Shown here: positions 9,872 through 17,132 of the stretch, piece after piece
Numbering within the stretch: position 1 is the first letter of the stretch
Layout of the letters: each line of letters begins with the position of its first letter
NCBI RefSeq assembly: GCF_001689125.2
Contig: NZ_CP015405.2
Span: forward strand, 897,001 to 961,000
Reading direction: 5' to 3'
From: Blautia pseudococcoides
GTDB lineage: Bacteria > Bacillota > Clostridia > Lachnospirales > Lachnospiraceae
DNA: 64,000 bases
Made by a program: the position numbers and the translations under genes
Notes under the pieces: generated by a model
The model's database searches: none
Told to the model about the DNA's origin: nothing
What the model saw: only the letters and a program-made list of their open reading frames with translations

Positions 9872-11008
9872 ATGTACAAGATACTGAAACAGGAAGGCAT
9901 GGCAAAGCGCGCCCATTTTGAGACAGTGCACGGCACGGTGGAGACCCCTGTCTTTATGAACGTGGGCACAGTGGCTGCGATCAAGGGAGCAGTTGCCACA
10001 ACGGACCTGCATGAAATAGGAACGCAGATAGAATTGTCAAACACATATCATCTCCATGTTCGCCCGGGTGACCAGGTAGTGAAAAAACTGGGCGGACTCC
10101 ATAAATTTATGAACTGGGACAGACCCATACTCACGGATTCCGGCGGATTCCAGGTGTTTTCCCTGTCAAAGCTGCGGAAGATCAAAGAGGAAGGCGTTTA
10201 TTTTAACTCCCACATTGACGGGCATAAGATTTTTATGGGACCAGAGGAAAGTATGCAGATACAGTCAAACCTGGCCTCCACCATCGCCATGGCGTTTGAT
10301 GAATGTCCATCCTCTGTGGCAGACCGAAAATACGTTCAGGATTCTGTGGACAGGACCACAAGATGGCTTGCCCGATGCAAGGATGAGATGGCACGGCTGA
10401 ATGAAAAAGAAGATACTCTCAATCCCCAGCAGATGTTGTTCGGCATTAATCAGGGCGCAGTATATGATGATATCCGTATCGCACATGCAAAAGAGATTGC
10501 CAAAATGGACCTTGACGGTTATGCGGTTGGGGGCCTTGCAGTGGGGGAGAGTCATGAAGAAATGTACCGGATCCTGGACAGTGTGGTGCCTTATCTTCCG
10601 GCAGATAAACCCACATATCTGATGGGAGTGGGAACACCGGCCAACATTTTGGAAGGAGTCTCCAGAGGTGTGGATTTCTTTGACTGTGTATACCCAAGCC
10701 GGAATGGACGCCACGGCCATGTGTACACGAATTTTGGAAAACTCAATCTGTTCAACGCTAAATATGAACTGGATTCCCGCCCGATCGAGGAGGGATGCCA
10801 GTGCCCGGCCTGCAGAAGTTACAGCAGGGCCTATATCCGTCATCTTCTGAAAGCTAAGGAAATGCTGGGAATGCGTCTGTGTGTACTGCACAACCTGTAT
10901 TTCTACAATACCATGATGACGGAAATACGCCAGGCTCTTGATGAAGGGCACTATGAGGATTATAAACAGCAGAAGCTGGAGCGCATGGCAGCAGGTCCTA
11001 AGGCATAA
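9872..11008 (+). CDS. tgt: tRNA-guanine transglycosylase
   Basis: This enzyme exchanges guanine 34 in GUN-anticodon tRNAs for a queuine precursor. The 378-residue protein has the substrate loop DSGGFQVFSL near residue 90, and the catalytic aspartates in DSGG and in GVDFFDCVYPSRNGRHG near 266. The zinc site CQCPAC with a further histidine lies near 309-340. All key residues are present and the length is normal. The queF/queC genes are not in the window, so the organism may import the precursor; that cannot be judged here. yajC follows with its own promoter, a neighbour order common in bacteria. Confidence 0.97.
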   Translation: MYKILKQEGMAKRAHFETVHGTVETPVFMNVGTVAAIKGAVATTDLHEIGTQIELSNTYHLHVRPGDQVVKKLGGLHKFMNWDRPILTDSGGFQVFSLSKLRKIKEEGVYFNSHIDGHKIFMGPEESMQIQSNLASTIAMAFDECPSSVADRKYVQDSVDRTTRWLARCKDEMARLNEKEDTLNPQQMLFGINQGAVYDDIRIAHAKEIAKMDLDGYAVGGLAVGESHEEMYRILDSVVPYLPADKPTYLMGVGTPANILEGVSRGVDFFDCVYPSRNGRHGHVYTNFGKLNLFNAKYELDSRPIEEGCQCPACRSYSRAYIRHLLKAKEMLGMRLCVLHNLYFYNTMMTEIRQALDEGHYEDYKQQKLERMAAGPKA

Positions 11009-11053
11009 AAACAGAAAAAACGTGTAAAATATATAAAAAAACCTGAAAAACAC

Positions 11054-11082
11054 TTGAAGAAATAAGAAAAATTGTGTATTAT
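11054..11082 (+). promoter_or_regulatory. promoter of yajC
   Basis: TTGAAG (11054-11059), 17-base spacer, TATTAT (11077-11082), about 40 bases ahead of the start codon. Confidence 0.6.
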
Positions 11083-11123
11083 TGTAATAACGTTCAAAAA
11101 TATAATTTGCAGGAGGAACAAAA

Positions 11124-11447
11124 ATGTTATTAGGACAGGCAAGCGCAGGCGGCGCCGGTGCATGGGCAACCATGTTACTGCCTCTGGTTGTATTTTTTCT
11201 TTTAATGTATTTCATGATCATGAGACCGCAGAAAAAGGAACAGCAGAGAGTAAAATCCATGTTATCTTCTATGGAAGTAGGCGACAGTGTGGTAACCACA
11301 AGCGGTTTTTACGGAATCTTAATTGATATTACAGATGAAGATGTTATCGTAGAATTCGGAAACAATAGAAACTGCAGAATCCCTATGAGAAAAGCGGCTA
11401 TCGCAGAAGTTGAGAAAGCCGGAGACGGAATCGCAGAAAAAGAGTAA
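11124..11447 (+). CDS. yajC: preprotein translocase accessory subunit YajC
   Basis: A 107-residue protein with one membrane helix (about 14-33), the YFMIMRPQKKEQQR junction typical of YajC, and a cytoplasmic domain with the conserved GDxVVTxxGxxG pattern (GDSVVTTSGFYG). YajC joins SecDF in the holo-translocon, where its precise role is modest. A good AGGAGGA ribosome site precedes it. secD and secF are not adjacent here, so it is a single-gene unit closed by the terminator at 11469. Confidence 0.94.
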   Translation: MLLGQASAGGAGAWATMLLPLVVFFLLMYFMIMRPQKKEQQRVKSMLSSMEVGDSVVTTSGFYGILIDITDEDVIVEFGNNRNCRIPMRKAAIAEVEKAGDGIAEKE

Positions 11448-11468
11448 TTTAGAAGATTGAAAAGTAAG

Positions 11469-11510
11469 ACAGGTGTTGCAGGAAAAATGGTTCTGCGGCG
11501 CCTGTTTTTT
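11469..11510 (+). terminator. terminator after yajC
   Basis: A 13-bp stem, ACAGGTGTTGCAG against CTGCGGCGCCTGT with G-U pairs, an 11-base loop and a run of six T. Confidence 0.75.
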
Positions 11511-11568
11511 CGTGAATGAGAAACGGCCTCTTGATAGAAACAGGGACAGAATATGGAGAAATACGAAC

Positions 11569-12237
11569 ATGGCATTTATCAGTTTATTTGATGTGATCGG
11601 GCCAAATATGGTGGGACCTTCCAGCTCTCACACCGCAGGTGCGGCATCCATGGCCCTTCTTGCGCGGAGGCTTTTTCCGGGCAGGATAAAAAAAGTGCGC
11701 TTTACCCTGTATGGTTCTTTTGCCCAGACATACCGGGGGCATGGTACAGACCGGGCACTTCTGGGAGGCATCATGGGATTTCAGACAGATGATCTGCGAA
11801 TCAGGGATTCCCTGACACTGGCCCAAGAGCAGGGGCTTTGCTATGAATTTATAACCAGCGGTGAACTGGGAGATGAACACCCAAATACTGCGGATATGGA
11901 TATGGAGGGTACCGGCGGGGAACATCTTTTTGTGCGTGGTGTTTCCCTGGGCGGCGGCAAGGTGAAAATTGTCCGGCTGAATCAGATAGAAGTGGATTTT
12001 ACAGGGGAGTACAGCACTCTGGTTGTCAGTCAGACAGACAAGCCGGGTGTGGTGGCACATATTACCAAGGCTCTGAGCGAGAAGAATGTAAATATTGCGT
12101 TTATGCGCCTTTACCGGGAGGAAAGAGGTGCCAGGGCCTATACCATTGTGGAGTCTGATGAAAAAATACCGGAAGACGTGACAGATATAATCAGGGAAAA
12201 TCCCTGTGTCTCCAACGTGATTCTGGTACAGATATAG
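11569..12237 (+). CDS. sdaAB: L-serine dehydratase, iron-sulfur type, beta subunit
   Basis: This is the regulatory half of the two-subunit anaerobic enzyme that converts L-serine to pyruvate and ammonia. The 222-residue protein opens with the family hallmark SLFDVIGPNMVGPSSSHTAGA and ends in an ACT domain (about 148-222, from STLVVSQTDKPGVVAH). I start it at 11569 with GGAG at 11555-11558; an in-frame upstream start at 11473 falls inside the yajC terminator and is rejected. The alpha subunit follows after nine bases with its own strong ribosome site. Confidence 0.95.
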   Translation: MAFISLFDVIGPNMVGPSSSHTAGAASMALLARRLFPGRIKKVRFTLYGSFAQTYRGHGTDRALLGGIMGFQTDDLRIRDSLTLAQEQGLCYEFITSGELGDEHPNTADMDMEGTGGEHLFVRGVSLGGGKVKIVRLNQIEVDFTGEYSTLVVSQTDKPGVVAHITKALSEKNVNIAFMRLYREERGARAYTIVESDEKIPEDVTDIIRENPCVSNVILVQI

Positions 12238-12246
12238 GAGGATAGG

Positions 12247-13122
12247 ATGGAATTCAATCAGGGCAGTGAACTTTTAGATCTATGCAGGGAGCAGGACATA
12301 CCCATCTCCAGGGCTATGAAGCTTAGGGAGACGGAATTTTCCCGGATTTCAGAGGAGGAAGTGGAGCAGAAAATGAAAAAATCCCTGAAGATCATGCGAC
12401 GTTCCGCAAAAGAGCCTTTGACCAATCCCAAGCCCTCCGTAGGCGGTCTGATCGGCGGAGAATCCCGCAAGCTTCATCAGCATGCTTTGGCGGGAAGGTC
12501 TGTCTGCGGGACGGTGCTTCAGCGTGCAATCACTTATGCCATGGCAGTTCTGGAGGTCAATGCCTCCATGGGTGTGATCGTGGCCGCGCCTACAGCGGGC
12601 TCTTCCGGTGTGGTACCGGGAGTGCTTCTGGCTCTGCAGGAAGAATATGATTTGGCGGAAAAGGAAGTTTTAAACGGACTTTACACAGCAGGAGCCATTG
12701 GATACCTGCTTATGCGGAATGCCTCTGTGGCAGGTGCGGAAGCGGGGTGTCAGGCGGAGGTGGGCGCAGCTTCAGCCATGGCAGCCGCGGCTGCGGTGGA
12801 GATGATGGGAGGCACACCAAAGCAGTGTCTGGATGCGGCCTCTGTGGCAATATCCAACCTGCTTGGTCTGGTCTGTGATCCCATTGCAGGCCTTGTGGAG
12901 TACCCATGTCAGAACAGGAACAGTGTGGGGGCAGCGAATGCGCTGATCTGTGCGGAGCAGACCCTTGCGGGAATCCAGGCAGTGATTCCTTTTGACGAGA
13001 TGGCCCAGGCCATGTATCATGTGGGCAGAAGTCTTCCTTTTGAACTGCGGGAAAGCGCACTGGGCGGTTGTGCGGCAACCCCTGCTGCATGCAGACGTAC
13101 TTGCGAGATTTTTGGAAGCTGA
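12247..13122 (+). CDS. sdaAA: L-serine dehydratase, iron-sulfur type, alpha subunit
   Basis: The 291-residue catalytic subunit carries the oxygen-sensitive [4Fe-4S] cluster that acts as a Lewis acid on serine. Visible family blocks are KPSVGGLIGGESRKLHQ, the ASMGVIVAAPTAGSSGVVPG loop, AGCQAEVGAASAMAAAA and LVCDPIAGLVEYPCQNRN, with cysteines in the last three to ligate the cluster. TAGGAGGATAGG just before the ATG is an excellent ribosome site. Its partner is the preceding gene. Together with serC/serA later in the window the cell can both make and degrade serine. Confidence 0.95.
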   Translation: MEFNQGSELLDLCREQDIPISRAMKLRETEFSRISEEEVEQKMKKSLKIMRRSAKEPLTNPKPSVGGLIGGESRKLHQHALAGRSVCGTVLQRAITYAMAVLEVNASMGVIVAAPTAGSSGVVPGVLLALQEEYDLAEKEVLNGLYTAGAIGYLLMRNASVAGAEAGCQAEVGAASAMAAAAAVEMMGGTPKQCLDAASVAISNLLGLVCDPIAGLVEYPCQNRNSVGAANALICAEQTLAGIQAVIPFDEMAQAMYHVGRSLPFELRESALGGCAATPAACRRTCEIFGS

Positions 13123-13220
13123 GGATTGAGAGAGCATTTTCACACCGACATTTTCCGTAGAAAATTTATCGGACAGATAAGCAGCGAAAGATTTATTATA
13201 TATATAAGGCAGGTGGAAAT

Positions 13221-14051
13221 ATGGAGTGGATGCAGCGGATAAATCGAGTGATGGATTATGTGGAGGAGCATCTTCGGGATGAGATTCATGAGGAAGAGAT
13301 CAGTAAGATTATGGCGTGTCCGTATCAGAACTTTCAGAGTCTGTTCGGACAGGTGACAAACATAAGTTTTTCCGAATATATCAGAAGACGCAAGCTGACT
13401 ATGGCGGCATATGATTTGCAGAATACCGATGAGAAAGTGTTGGATATTGCACTGAAATATGGATATCAGTCAGGAGATGCTTTCCGTGTGGCATTCCGCA
13501 AAATGCACGGTGTCAATCCCACGGAGGTGAGACAGAATGCTGTTCCGCTGATGTTTTACTGTAGGCTTGAATTTCAGATAACTGTAAAGGGTGTAGAGTC
13601 TATGAGGTATACGATTGAAGACAAGAAGGCATTTCAGGTACTTGGAACAAGAATGACCACGCCGTACGGAGGTGGTACCTGGGCAGTGGTGAAGAGCGAC
13701 GGTACCAATGAAAAGATGAAAGATGTCAGCGGAGATTTTTTTGACCTGGGGCTGTGTTTTGGATTTCAGAAAGACGGCAGCAATGATTATATGTGCGCTG
13801 TCCTTTGGGATGGGCCAAAGGTAGAGGGATTTGTGACATATCAGTACCCGCCGGCAACGTGGCTTATTTTCCAGACAAAGGGAAAGATTTCAGATAATAT
13901 ACTGGGGAATTTATGGCGGCAGATCAATCAGGAATTTCTGCCCCAGAGCCAGTATGACAAATGCGGACTCCCCACTATTGAAAGATACATTTTTTGGAAT
14001 GAAGCTGAGGATGCAGGGGAAGTGGAAGTCTGGATACCAGTGAAATATTAA
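13221..14051 (+). CDS. AraC-family regulator with GyrI-like effector domain
   Basis: A 276-residue protein with two N-terminal AraC helix-turn-helix motifs (about 8-105), the second shown by VLDIALKYGYQSGDAFRVAFRKMHGVNPTEVR. A C-terminal GyrI/SOUL-like ligand-binding domain occupies about 125-276. This arrangement (HTH first) is that of the Rob/BmrR-like drug- or peptide-responsive activators. GCAGGTGG precedes the start. It stands alone between its leader and a terminator, so its targets are likely elsewhere. Confidence 0.9.
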   Translation: MEWMQRINRVMDYVEEHLRDEIHEEEISKIMACPYQNFQSLFGQVTNISFSEYIRRRKLTMAAYDLQNTDEKVLDIALKYGYQSGDAFRVAFRKMHGVNPTEVRQNAVPLMFYCRLEFQITVKGVESMRYTIEDKKAFQVLGTRMTTPYGGGTWAVVKSDGTNEKMKDVSGDFFDLGLCFGFQKDGSNDYMCAVLWDGPKVEGFVTYQYPPATWLIFQTKGKISDNILGNLWRQINQEFLPQSQYDKCGLPTIERYIFWNEAEDAGEVEVWIPVKY

Positions 14052-14057
14052 TTAAGG

Positions 14058-14093
14058 ATGTCTCATATCTATAACAAGGTATGAGACATTTTT
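14058..14093 (+). terminator. terminator after the AraC-type gene
   Basis: A perfect 10-bp stem ATGTCTCATA (14058-14067) and its complement (14080-14089), a 12-base loop and five T. Confidence 0.85.
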
Positions 14094-14202
14094 GTATAAA
14101 AAAGTCTGGTAACAAAGTATATTGGCTGTTTTGCGCTTGAATGATAGTTTTGAGATATAAGAAATTACGATAGCAGCATATGTAAATATACTGCTGTGTT
14201 AG

Positions 14203-14445
14203 CTGCACGGCGGCTCAATTGGAGGTAGATATGAGCAGTACCCGGATCTGGTGGAGCAGCTTTCTACAGCCAAATCACCGCAGCAGATGCTCGGTGCTGT
14301 TGCGAAGATCTATTATGCTAAATTACTGGATGTGGACCCGGAGAGGATTTTCTGTCTGTCCATTATGCCGTGCGTGGCGAAGAAACAGGAATGTGCACTT
14401 CCCACCATGCGGAACGCAGGAGTGAGCGTTCAGAATAATACATAA
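14203..14445 (+). pseudogene. fragment of an [FeFe]-hydrogenase-like H-cluster domain
   Basis: An open stretch without a proper start reads YEQYPDLVEQLSTAKSPQQM, then an alpha-helical part and SIMPCVAKKQECALPTM, before running into unrelated sequence and a stop. It lines up with the middle of the H-cluster domain of the intact hydrogenase in this window (STCRSPQEMF and SIMPCTAKKMEAVRP). The cysteine that ligates the H-cluster in STCRSPQ is alanine here, as in some hydrogenase-like sensor proteins. Only about 70 of the 350 or more residues remain, so it is a remnant. Bases 14094-14202 hold nothing recognisable. Confidence 0.75.
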
Positions 14446-14503
14446 AATACATAGCCTTTGGGGATACTGTGTGTGAAAAACATTCTAATGCCGAGGTGAC
14501 AAA

Positions 14504-14650
14504 ATGGATAAAAAACAACAGGAAGCGTTAAACAGAAAAAAAACAAATGAAACCTTCAACAGTATTACCCAGAAGGTGAAACCCGAGAATCAGAACCAGC
14601 AGCATAATGCCAGATCTGAGGCTGTGGAGCCGAAAATCAGGCAGGTTTAA
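14504..14650 (+). CDS. small hydrophilic protein, 48 residues
   Basis: An ATG preceded at a five-base distance by GAGGTG opens a 48-residue frame rich in Lys, Asn and Gln (starts MDKKQQEALNRKKTNETF). There is no membrane segment and no cysteine. The clean ribosome site and the terminator 15 bases behind the stop suggest a real gene. I do not recognise the family. It could be a small adaptor or DNA-binding peptide, or the leftover end of a larger mobile-element gene. Confidence 0.5.
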   Translation: MDKKQQEALNRKKTNETFNSITQKVKPENQNQQHNARSEAVEPKIRQV

Positions 14651-14664
14651 AATAGTGCCGCAAA

Positions 14665-14719
14665 AAGCACAAAAACCTGCTAACAAAAGTCAATACTTTT
14701 TTAGCAGGTTTTTGTGCTT
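14665..14719. terminator. bidirectional terminator, 19-bp perfect stem
   Basis: The arms 14665-14683 and 14701-14719 are exact complements (AAGCACAAAAACCTGCTAA and its reverse complement) with a 17-base loop. The inner GC part followed by TTTTTGTG works as a terminator in both directions. It sits between the small gene at 14504 and the converging XRE gene, whose stop codon overlaps the right arm. Confidence 0.8.
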
Positions 14720-15179
14720 AGAAAGTTGGTATTTCTCTTGAACTACATAATAGCTTTTCAATATTATAACATATGTCTTTGTCACAGCGCAGCGCCATAT
14801 CCTGAAAATCTGATGGATTCACATAGAAACCAAATCCTTGGCTGTCAGTTATCATTAAGCAGTGAATATCTTTATTTTCTATTTTATAATTATGAGTTTT
14901 TAATATCTCAATAAGAAGTTCTTTTCTTTTCGTATCATTATCTTTGATCCGTTCCCAAGTGCTTTTTATTTTTTCCGATTCTGACATTTCTTCTAAAAAA
15001 ACAGAAATATGGATATTTAAAGCAGCCGCGATTTTTTGTAGCTGCTCTATTTTGGGCTGGCGTTTTCCGGATTCATATTGAGCGATCATTTGAGGAGATA
15101 CTCCAAGAGAACTGCCCAATGCCTTTTGCGTCATTTTTGCTGTTTTCCTTGCGTTACGGATTTTTTCACCGATTGTCAT
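14718..15179 (-). CDS. XRE/Cro-CI-family regulator
   Basis: A 153-residue protein with an N-terminal helix-turn-helix (about 3-58; TQKALGSSLGVSPQMIAQYE is the recognition region) and a C-terminal part of unknown fold that may bind a ligand or partner. I start it at 15179: GGGAGGTGA lies ten bases upstream, while the ORF's first ATG at 15197 overlaps that same ribosome site. It is divergent from the chimeric gene at 15329. The 15-bp direct repeats between them are its likely operators, so it probably represses itself and the neighbour. Confidence 0.85.
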   Translation of the reverse strand: MTIGEKIRNARKTAKMTQKALGSSLGVSPQMIAQYESGKRQPKIEQLQKIAAALNIHISVFLEEMSESEKIKSTWERIKDNDTKRKELLIEILKTHNYKIENKDIHCLMITDSQGFGFYVNPSDFQDMALRCDKDICYNIEKLLCSSREIPTF

Positions 15180-15233
15180 TTTAACTTCACCTCCCAATCT
15201 TCTTTATATAATAACATGGTATAAATAGAAAAT

Positions 15234-15278
15234 AAAGCAAAAGATTAAAAATGGACATTGACTAAAGCATAAGATTAA
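15234..15278. promoter_or_regulatory. two 15-bp direct repeats, putative XRE operators
   Basis: AAAGCAAAAGATTAA at 15234-15248 and AAAGCATAAGATTAA at 15264-15278 differ at one base and are spaced 30 bp apart, close to three helical turns. The second fills the spacer of the promoter at 15258-15286. The first overlaps a TTGCTT that would serve as -35 element of the divergent XRE gene. Placement over both promoters is what an autoregulating repressor needs. Confidence 0.6.
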
Positions 15279-15286
15279 TGTATGAT
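15258..15286 (+). promoter_or_regulatory. promoter of the XRE/TraX chimeric gene
   Basis: TTGACT (15258-15263), 17-base spacer, TATGAT (15281-15286). Confidence 0.7.
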
Positions 15287-15328
15287 GAAAAGGTAGTTAA
15301 GCAAATGCTTTATAACGGAGGTGAGAAA

Positions 15329-15889
15329 ATGCGAATTGACAGAGTGAAACTGGTGACGGAACTGGCCAAAAGGGATATGACGCAGAAGAAACTGGCAGAG
15401 ATCGCGGGGATTTCCATCTCCAATTTTAACGAAGAATTTATCGTACGTGTTGTAGCACCATTACTGGGAAGTGTATTTTATGTCGAAGGTGGATTGTTAT
15501 TTATAATTCTGTCTTTGTTATTTTATATTTTTCATAATCGCAAACTACTATTATCTTTATCATTCACTGGATTTGCAGTAACATATACAGCATTGTTTCA
15601 ATTTAACATATTAGAAAGAACTAGAAATTATTTGGACCGCATATCAGGGCATATTCTTGGTGAAATATTTTTTTTTATATCTGTTACCATATTAAATATT
15701 GCACCAATGAATATTTATGAACATTCTCTATTATATGATAATTATGTCTGGATGATGTTATTGTCTATTCCATTCATTCTTTCATATAATGGAAAAAGGG
15801 GTATTGGGATGAGGTATTTTTTTTATCTCTATTATCCACTTCATTTAATTATATTAAGTATTATTTCATTTAAGTTTTCTGTATCATAA
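15329..15889 (+). CDS. chimera: XRE N-terminus fused to TraX-like membrane protein
   Basis: A 186-residue open frame with the ribosome site CGGAGGTGA before the ATG at 15329. Residues 1-30 (ending TQKKLAEIAGIS) are the first half of a phage-type XRE helix-turn-helix. From about residue 35 onward the protein is hydrophobic with five or so membrane segments and the C-terminus LSYNGKRGIGMRYFFYLYYP, typical of the TraX/acyltransferase-like family. TraX acetylates F-pilin in the F plasmid; most Firmicute members are uncharacterised. The join is in frame but each half is incomplete, and the AT content jumps at the join. It is most simply a deletion scar that kept the regulator's promoter. It may or may not make a useful protein. 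Confidence 0.6.
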   Translation: MRIDRVKLVTELAKRDMTQKKLAEIAGISISNFNEEFIVRVVAPLLGSVFYVEGGLLFIILSLLFYIFHNRKLLLSLSFTGFAVTYTALFQFNILERTRNYLDRISGHILGEIFFFISVTILNIAPMNIYEHSLLYDNYVWMMLLSIPFILSYNGKRGIGMRYFFYLYYPLHLIILSIISFKFSVS

Positions 15890-16021
15890 TGAGAAAGTTT
15901 TGTACATAAAAAAGCAAATACTTATAGTTTGGGTAAACTTGAAGTCTTGATATATGAAAAAGATGGAGTAACTGTATTTTGAGGTTTTACAGTAAAAAAC
16001 TCCTTTAGAGGATTTTATTAT

Positions 16022-16065
16022 AAAGACCGCAATGCAGCACTTAAGATTTGTATTGCGGTCTTTTT
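16022..16065. terminator. bidirectional terminator
   Basis: A 12-bp stem AAAGACCGCAAT (16022-16033) and its complement (16052-16063), followed by T. It separates the TraX-like gene from the converging coiled-coil gene. The preceding gap 15890-16021 shows no gene. Confidence 0.85.
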
Positions 16066-16076
16066 ATTATATGAAT

Positions 16077-16295
16077 TTATTCACTTACATTAAGCATTTC
16101 CTTCACTTCATCAATACTTTTTCCGGATTCATCAATCAGTGTCTTTAAAGCAATTAAATCTTCCTGTTCTTTTATAGATTCCAGTTCCTTCAATTCAGCT
16201 TTTGCCTGTTTTAATTTATCACTATATTCAGCAATCTGAGCTTCTATTAATTCAATCTTTTGTTCCGTAGTATAACTTTTTCTTCCTCTTGCCAT
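16077..16295 (-). CDS. small coiled-coil protein, 72 residues
   Basis: Begins MARGRKSYTTEQKIELIEAQ and continues as a charged heptad-like helix, ending with a short SGKSIDEVKEML helix. GAGAGAGGT on the minus strand gives a good ribosome site. Similar small proteins with a basic start and a coiled coil are carried by integrative elements in gut Firmicutes, usually near mobilisation genes. No function is known to me. It is probably the one intact cargo gene on this side of the decayed island. Confidence 0.6.
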   Translation of the reverse strand: MARGRKSYTTEQKIELIEAQIAEYSDKLKQAKAELKELESIKEQEDLIALKTLIDESGKSIDEVKEMLNVSE

Positions 16296-16347
16296 TTAAC
16301 ATACCTCTCTCTATACATACCTCTATATATTTATACAGATAAATATA

Positions 16348-16638
16348 CAGGGTATTATTGGAAATGTAAAGAGTTTAGGCAGGATACATTCTATGGCGAT
16401 CGCATCCTGCGCTTTACGAAAATGCAAGCAGGTGGGGATACCCTATAAGGGCGTACATGCATTAAGACGTACAGTTTCATCCAATCTAAAAAATATGGGA
16501 GTACCTACGGTAGTTGTATCTTCAATGCTCGGCCAAACATCTATAGTGAATGAAAATAATTACACATATGATATTGCAAGTATGGAAGAAAAACGAAGAG
16601 TTTTAGCGCAAATGGATGAAAAGGTTACTTCATTGTAA
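16348..16638 (+). pseudogene. C-terminal fragment of a tyrosine recombinase/integrase
   Basis: The frame reads GVHALRRTVSSNLKNMGVP and then NENNYTYDIASMEEKR. This is the end of a phage/ICE-type integrase: the HxxR box and the tyrosine nucleophile region are present, but the N-terminal and central domains with the first catalytic arginine are missing. No ribosome site serves it. It ends 98 bases from the 3' end of tRNA-Gly, the classic position of an integrase beside its tRNA attachment site. It marks a past integration whose body has been deleted. Confidence 0.75.
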
Positions 16639-16688
16639 AAAGGTAATCAAAGTAATCAAAAAATCGGGGATGAAGAAGCAAAGAAAAA

Positions 16689-16724
16689 GCAGTAAAAAGC
16701 CTTTAAATTCAAGCTTTTTACTGC
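16689..16724. terminator. hairpin downstream of tRNA-Gly
   Basis: GCAGTAAAAAGC (16689-16700) and its exact complement (16713-16724) around a 12-base loop. The stem contains the T run. It probably ends the tRNA-Gly transcript (minus strand). Confidence 0.6.
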
Positions 16725-16735
16725 AAGCACTCAAC

Positions 16736-16806
16736 AGCAGATAACGGGAATCGAACCCGCCTCTCCAGCTTGGGAAGCTGGCGTTCTACCGATGAACTAT
16801 ATCTGC
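16736..16806 (-). tRNA. tRNA-Gly (anticodon CCC)
   Basis: The minus strand folds into a complete cloverleaf: acceptor GCAGATA/TATCTGC, D arm GTTC/GAAC, anticodon stem CCAGC/GCTGG with loop TTCCCAA (anticodon CCC, reading GGG), and T arm with TTCGATT. The 3' CCA is not encoded. The 3' end faces the integrase fragment. Confidence 0.93.
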
Positions 16807-16948
16807 ATACAAGTATAATTAAGGAAAATGAAATTCCCTGACATGCACCAGCCTGCGCGTGTTCCTCCGGGATATTCATATGTGTGAACCGAGACACCGC
16901 AGATACGGGCGTAAACGCTGACCGCACTCCTCCCGGAACTGATGCGTT
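16807..16948 (-). ncRNA. structured leader or small RNA upstream of tRNA-Gly
   Basis: A consensus promoter at 16955-16983 would transcribe about 140 bases before reaching the tRNA. The region is GC-richer than its surroundings and can fold. GCATCAG (16945-16939) pairs with CTGGTGC (16851-16845). Inside it, TCCGGGA (16937-16931) pairs with TCCCGGA (16872-16866). Short GCG/CGC and GTGT/ACAC hairpins lie in the centre. There is no credible reading frame and no terminator before the tRNA, so it is either a processed leader or a small RNA cut off by RNase P. A 6S-like RNA is one option, but no diagnostic motif is clear. The rest of the gap to leuB (16984-17046) is AT-rich with no gene. Confidence 0.4.
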
Positions 16949-16954
16949 GAGAAT

Positions 16955-16983
16955 ATTATAATCCAAAATATTTCTATTTGCAA
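16955..16983 (-). promoter_or_regulatory. promoter of the leader RNA and tRNA-Gly
   Basis: On the minus strand TTGCAA (16983-16978), 17-base spacer, perfect TATAAT (16960-16955). Confidence 0.7.
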
Positions 16984-17046
16984 GAGTATTTTTGAACTGT
17001 TATAGCTTATATAACGAAAAAGAATAGCAGACTGCCTTATTATGCC

Positions 17047-17075
17047 TTGAAATATAAGTGAAAAAGGATTATCAT
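17047..17075 (+). promoter_or_regulatory. promoter of leuB-ilvD-ilvB
   Basis: TTGAAA (17047-17052), 17-base spacer, TATCAT (17070-17075). Only some 50 bases separate it from the leuB start, so there is no room for a T-box or leader-peptide attenuator. Confidence 0.6.
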
Positions 17076-17132
17076 AATTAAAATACTATATTGCGATAAT
17101 ATACGACAATTGTACGACAGGAGGAGAATCTC

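Noticed and set aside
10265..11299. 344-residue minus-strand open frame
   Set aside because: Antisense to tgt and yajC, both unmistakable; its composition in the intergenic part is poly-Phe low complexity.
16718..16966. 82-residue minus-strand frame
   Set aside because: It runs through tRNA-Gly and the structured leader and has no ribosome site.
17076..17132. T-box or leader-peptide attenuator before leuB
   Set aside because: The leader is under 60 bases, with no specifier stem, no T-box sequence and no terminator hairpin.
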